From Prolixibacteraceae bacterium (GTDB lineage: Bacteria > Bacteroidota > Bacteroidia > Bacteroidales > Prolixibacteraceae): DNA of 64,000 nucleotides. Positions 63,863-64,000 of this stretch are shown one piece after another. The translations under genes were made by a program, and so were the position numbers. Under the pieces are notes generated by a model. It had not been told where the DNA came from, ran no database searches, and saw only the letters and a list, made by a program, of their open reading frames with translations. Each line of letters begins with the position of its first letter. Positions within the stretch are counted from its first letter, which is position 1. Location of the stretch: contig JANQHI010000037.1 of assembly GCA_028282705.1 (NCBI GenBank), forward strand, positions 1 through 64,000. Direction: 5' to 3'.

Positions 63863-64000
63863 CGCACAAGGAGCACCTGCCCTTTTTGATAGTGCTCATA
63901 TCCTTGAATATCAAAAAAATGGGTAATCCAAACATAATTTCCCATTGGGGCATTATCACCATTTTGCATCTTCCCATCCCATTTATGGTCAAAACTTTTT
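63859..64000 (-). CDS. gliding-motility C-terminal (CHU_C) domain protein, 3' end only
   Basis: The minus-strand frame is open from the right window edge to a TAA at 63859-63861 and encodes the final 46 residues of a T9SS type B cargo. SFDHKWDGKMQNGDNAPMGN, followed by VWITHFFDIQGYEHYQKGQVLLVR, is the CHU_C sorting-domain end. The rest of the gene lies outside the window. It overlaps the PorP/SprF stop by four bases in convergent orientation. Confidence 0.85.
   Translation of the reverse strand, partial: KSFDHKWDGKMQNGDNAPMGNYVWITHFFDIQGYEHYQKGQVLLVR

Noticed and set aside
1-64000. tRNA, rRNA, CRISPR arrays, IS transposases
   Set aside because: Intergenic regions were scanned by eye for cloverleaf ends, regularly spaced repeats and transposase motifs; none was found. 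A covariance-model scan would be decisive for RNAs.

Overview
The window is one contiguous stretch of a Bacteroidota chromosome. The evidence is type IX secretion (T9SS) material throughout (a PorE-like OmpA lipoprotein, a PorP/SprF protein, gliding-motility-type and type A C-terminal sorting domains), a GlnN-type glutamine synthetase III, several Bacteroidota-restricted families (DUF4294, DUF6029, DUF2851, DUF3109, the PurM-like protein next to prfA), many SPII lipoproteins, AT-rich DNA and promoter-like TTG/TAnnTTTG sequences. The order within the phylum cannot be fixed from the sequence. No rRNA, tRNA, CRISPR array or transposase was seen.

Layout. 1-3400: a small accessory zone with a truncated DUF3795 gene, an SPL-type radical SAM protein, a membrane protein, a 70-residue protein, a decayed amidohydrolase and a small secreted protein. 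3435-20837: mainly housekeeping genes on the minus strand: M48 protease, Gfo/Idh lipoprotein, pyrF, prfA, PurM-like, acyl-CoA synthetase, gpmI and a sulfatase, with a few plus-strand genes (HD hydrolase, FKBP, GreA-C-like, F420-type oxidoreductase, YCF48-like). 20871-22504: an AT-rich insert bracketed by two near-identical hairpin repeats, carrying a frameshifted papain-like cysteine peptidase and a lipoprotein. 22519-35801: minus-strand M20 dipeptidase, OmpA/TPR lipoprotein, deoxynucleoside kinase, prolyl oligopeptidase, zinc-finger membrane protein, pnp, rpsO and a TldE/TldD pair whose TldD has a twin-arginine leader.

36207-48226: glnN, then a minus-strand cluster of three secreted proteins (two S74 'tail-fibre chaperone' paralogues and a T9SS-exported trypsin-like protease with two C-terminal sorting modules). 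Upstream of it is a 650-bp leader containing an 11-G tract. Divergent from it is a plus-strand redox cluster (TlpA-like thioredoxin, DUF6029 outer-membrane protein, T9SS-exported redoxin), followed by the PorE-like gene. 48253-64000: K+ channel, DUF2851, STAS-like, SpoU methyltransferase, arginine deiminase, DUF4294, thpR, sugar transferase, a degenerate Gfo/Idh protein, pcm, MBL hydrolase, gcvP, ispE, a small secreted W-M repeat protein, PorP/SprF, and the 3' end of a gliding-motility C-terminal-domain protein at the right edge.

The least explained parts are the bracketed peptidase/lipoprotein insert, the S74-S74-protease cluster with its G-tract leader, the TlpA/DUF6029/redoxin cluster, and the W-M repeat protein. 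Start codons were moved to downstream ATGs where a signal peptide or family N-terminus argued for it; each such case is noted.
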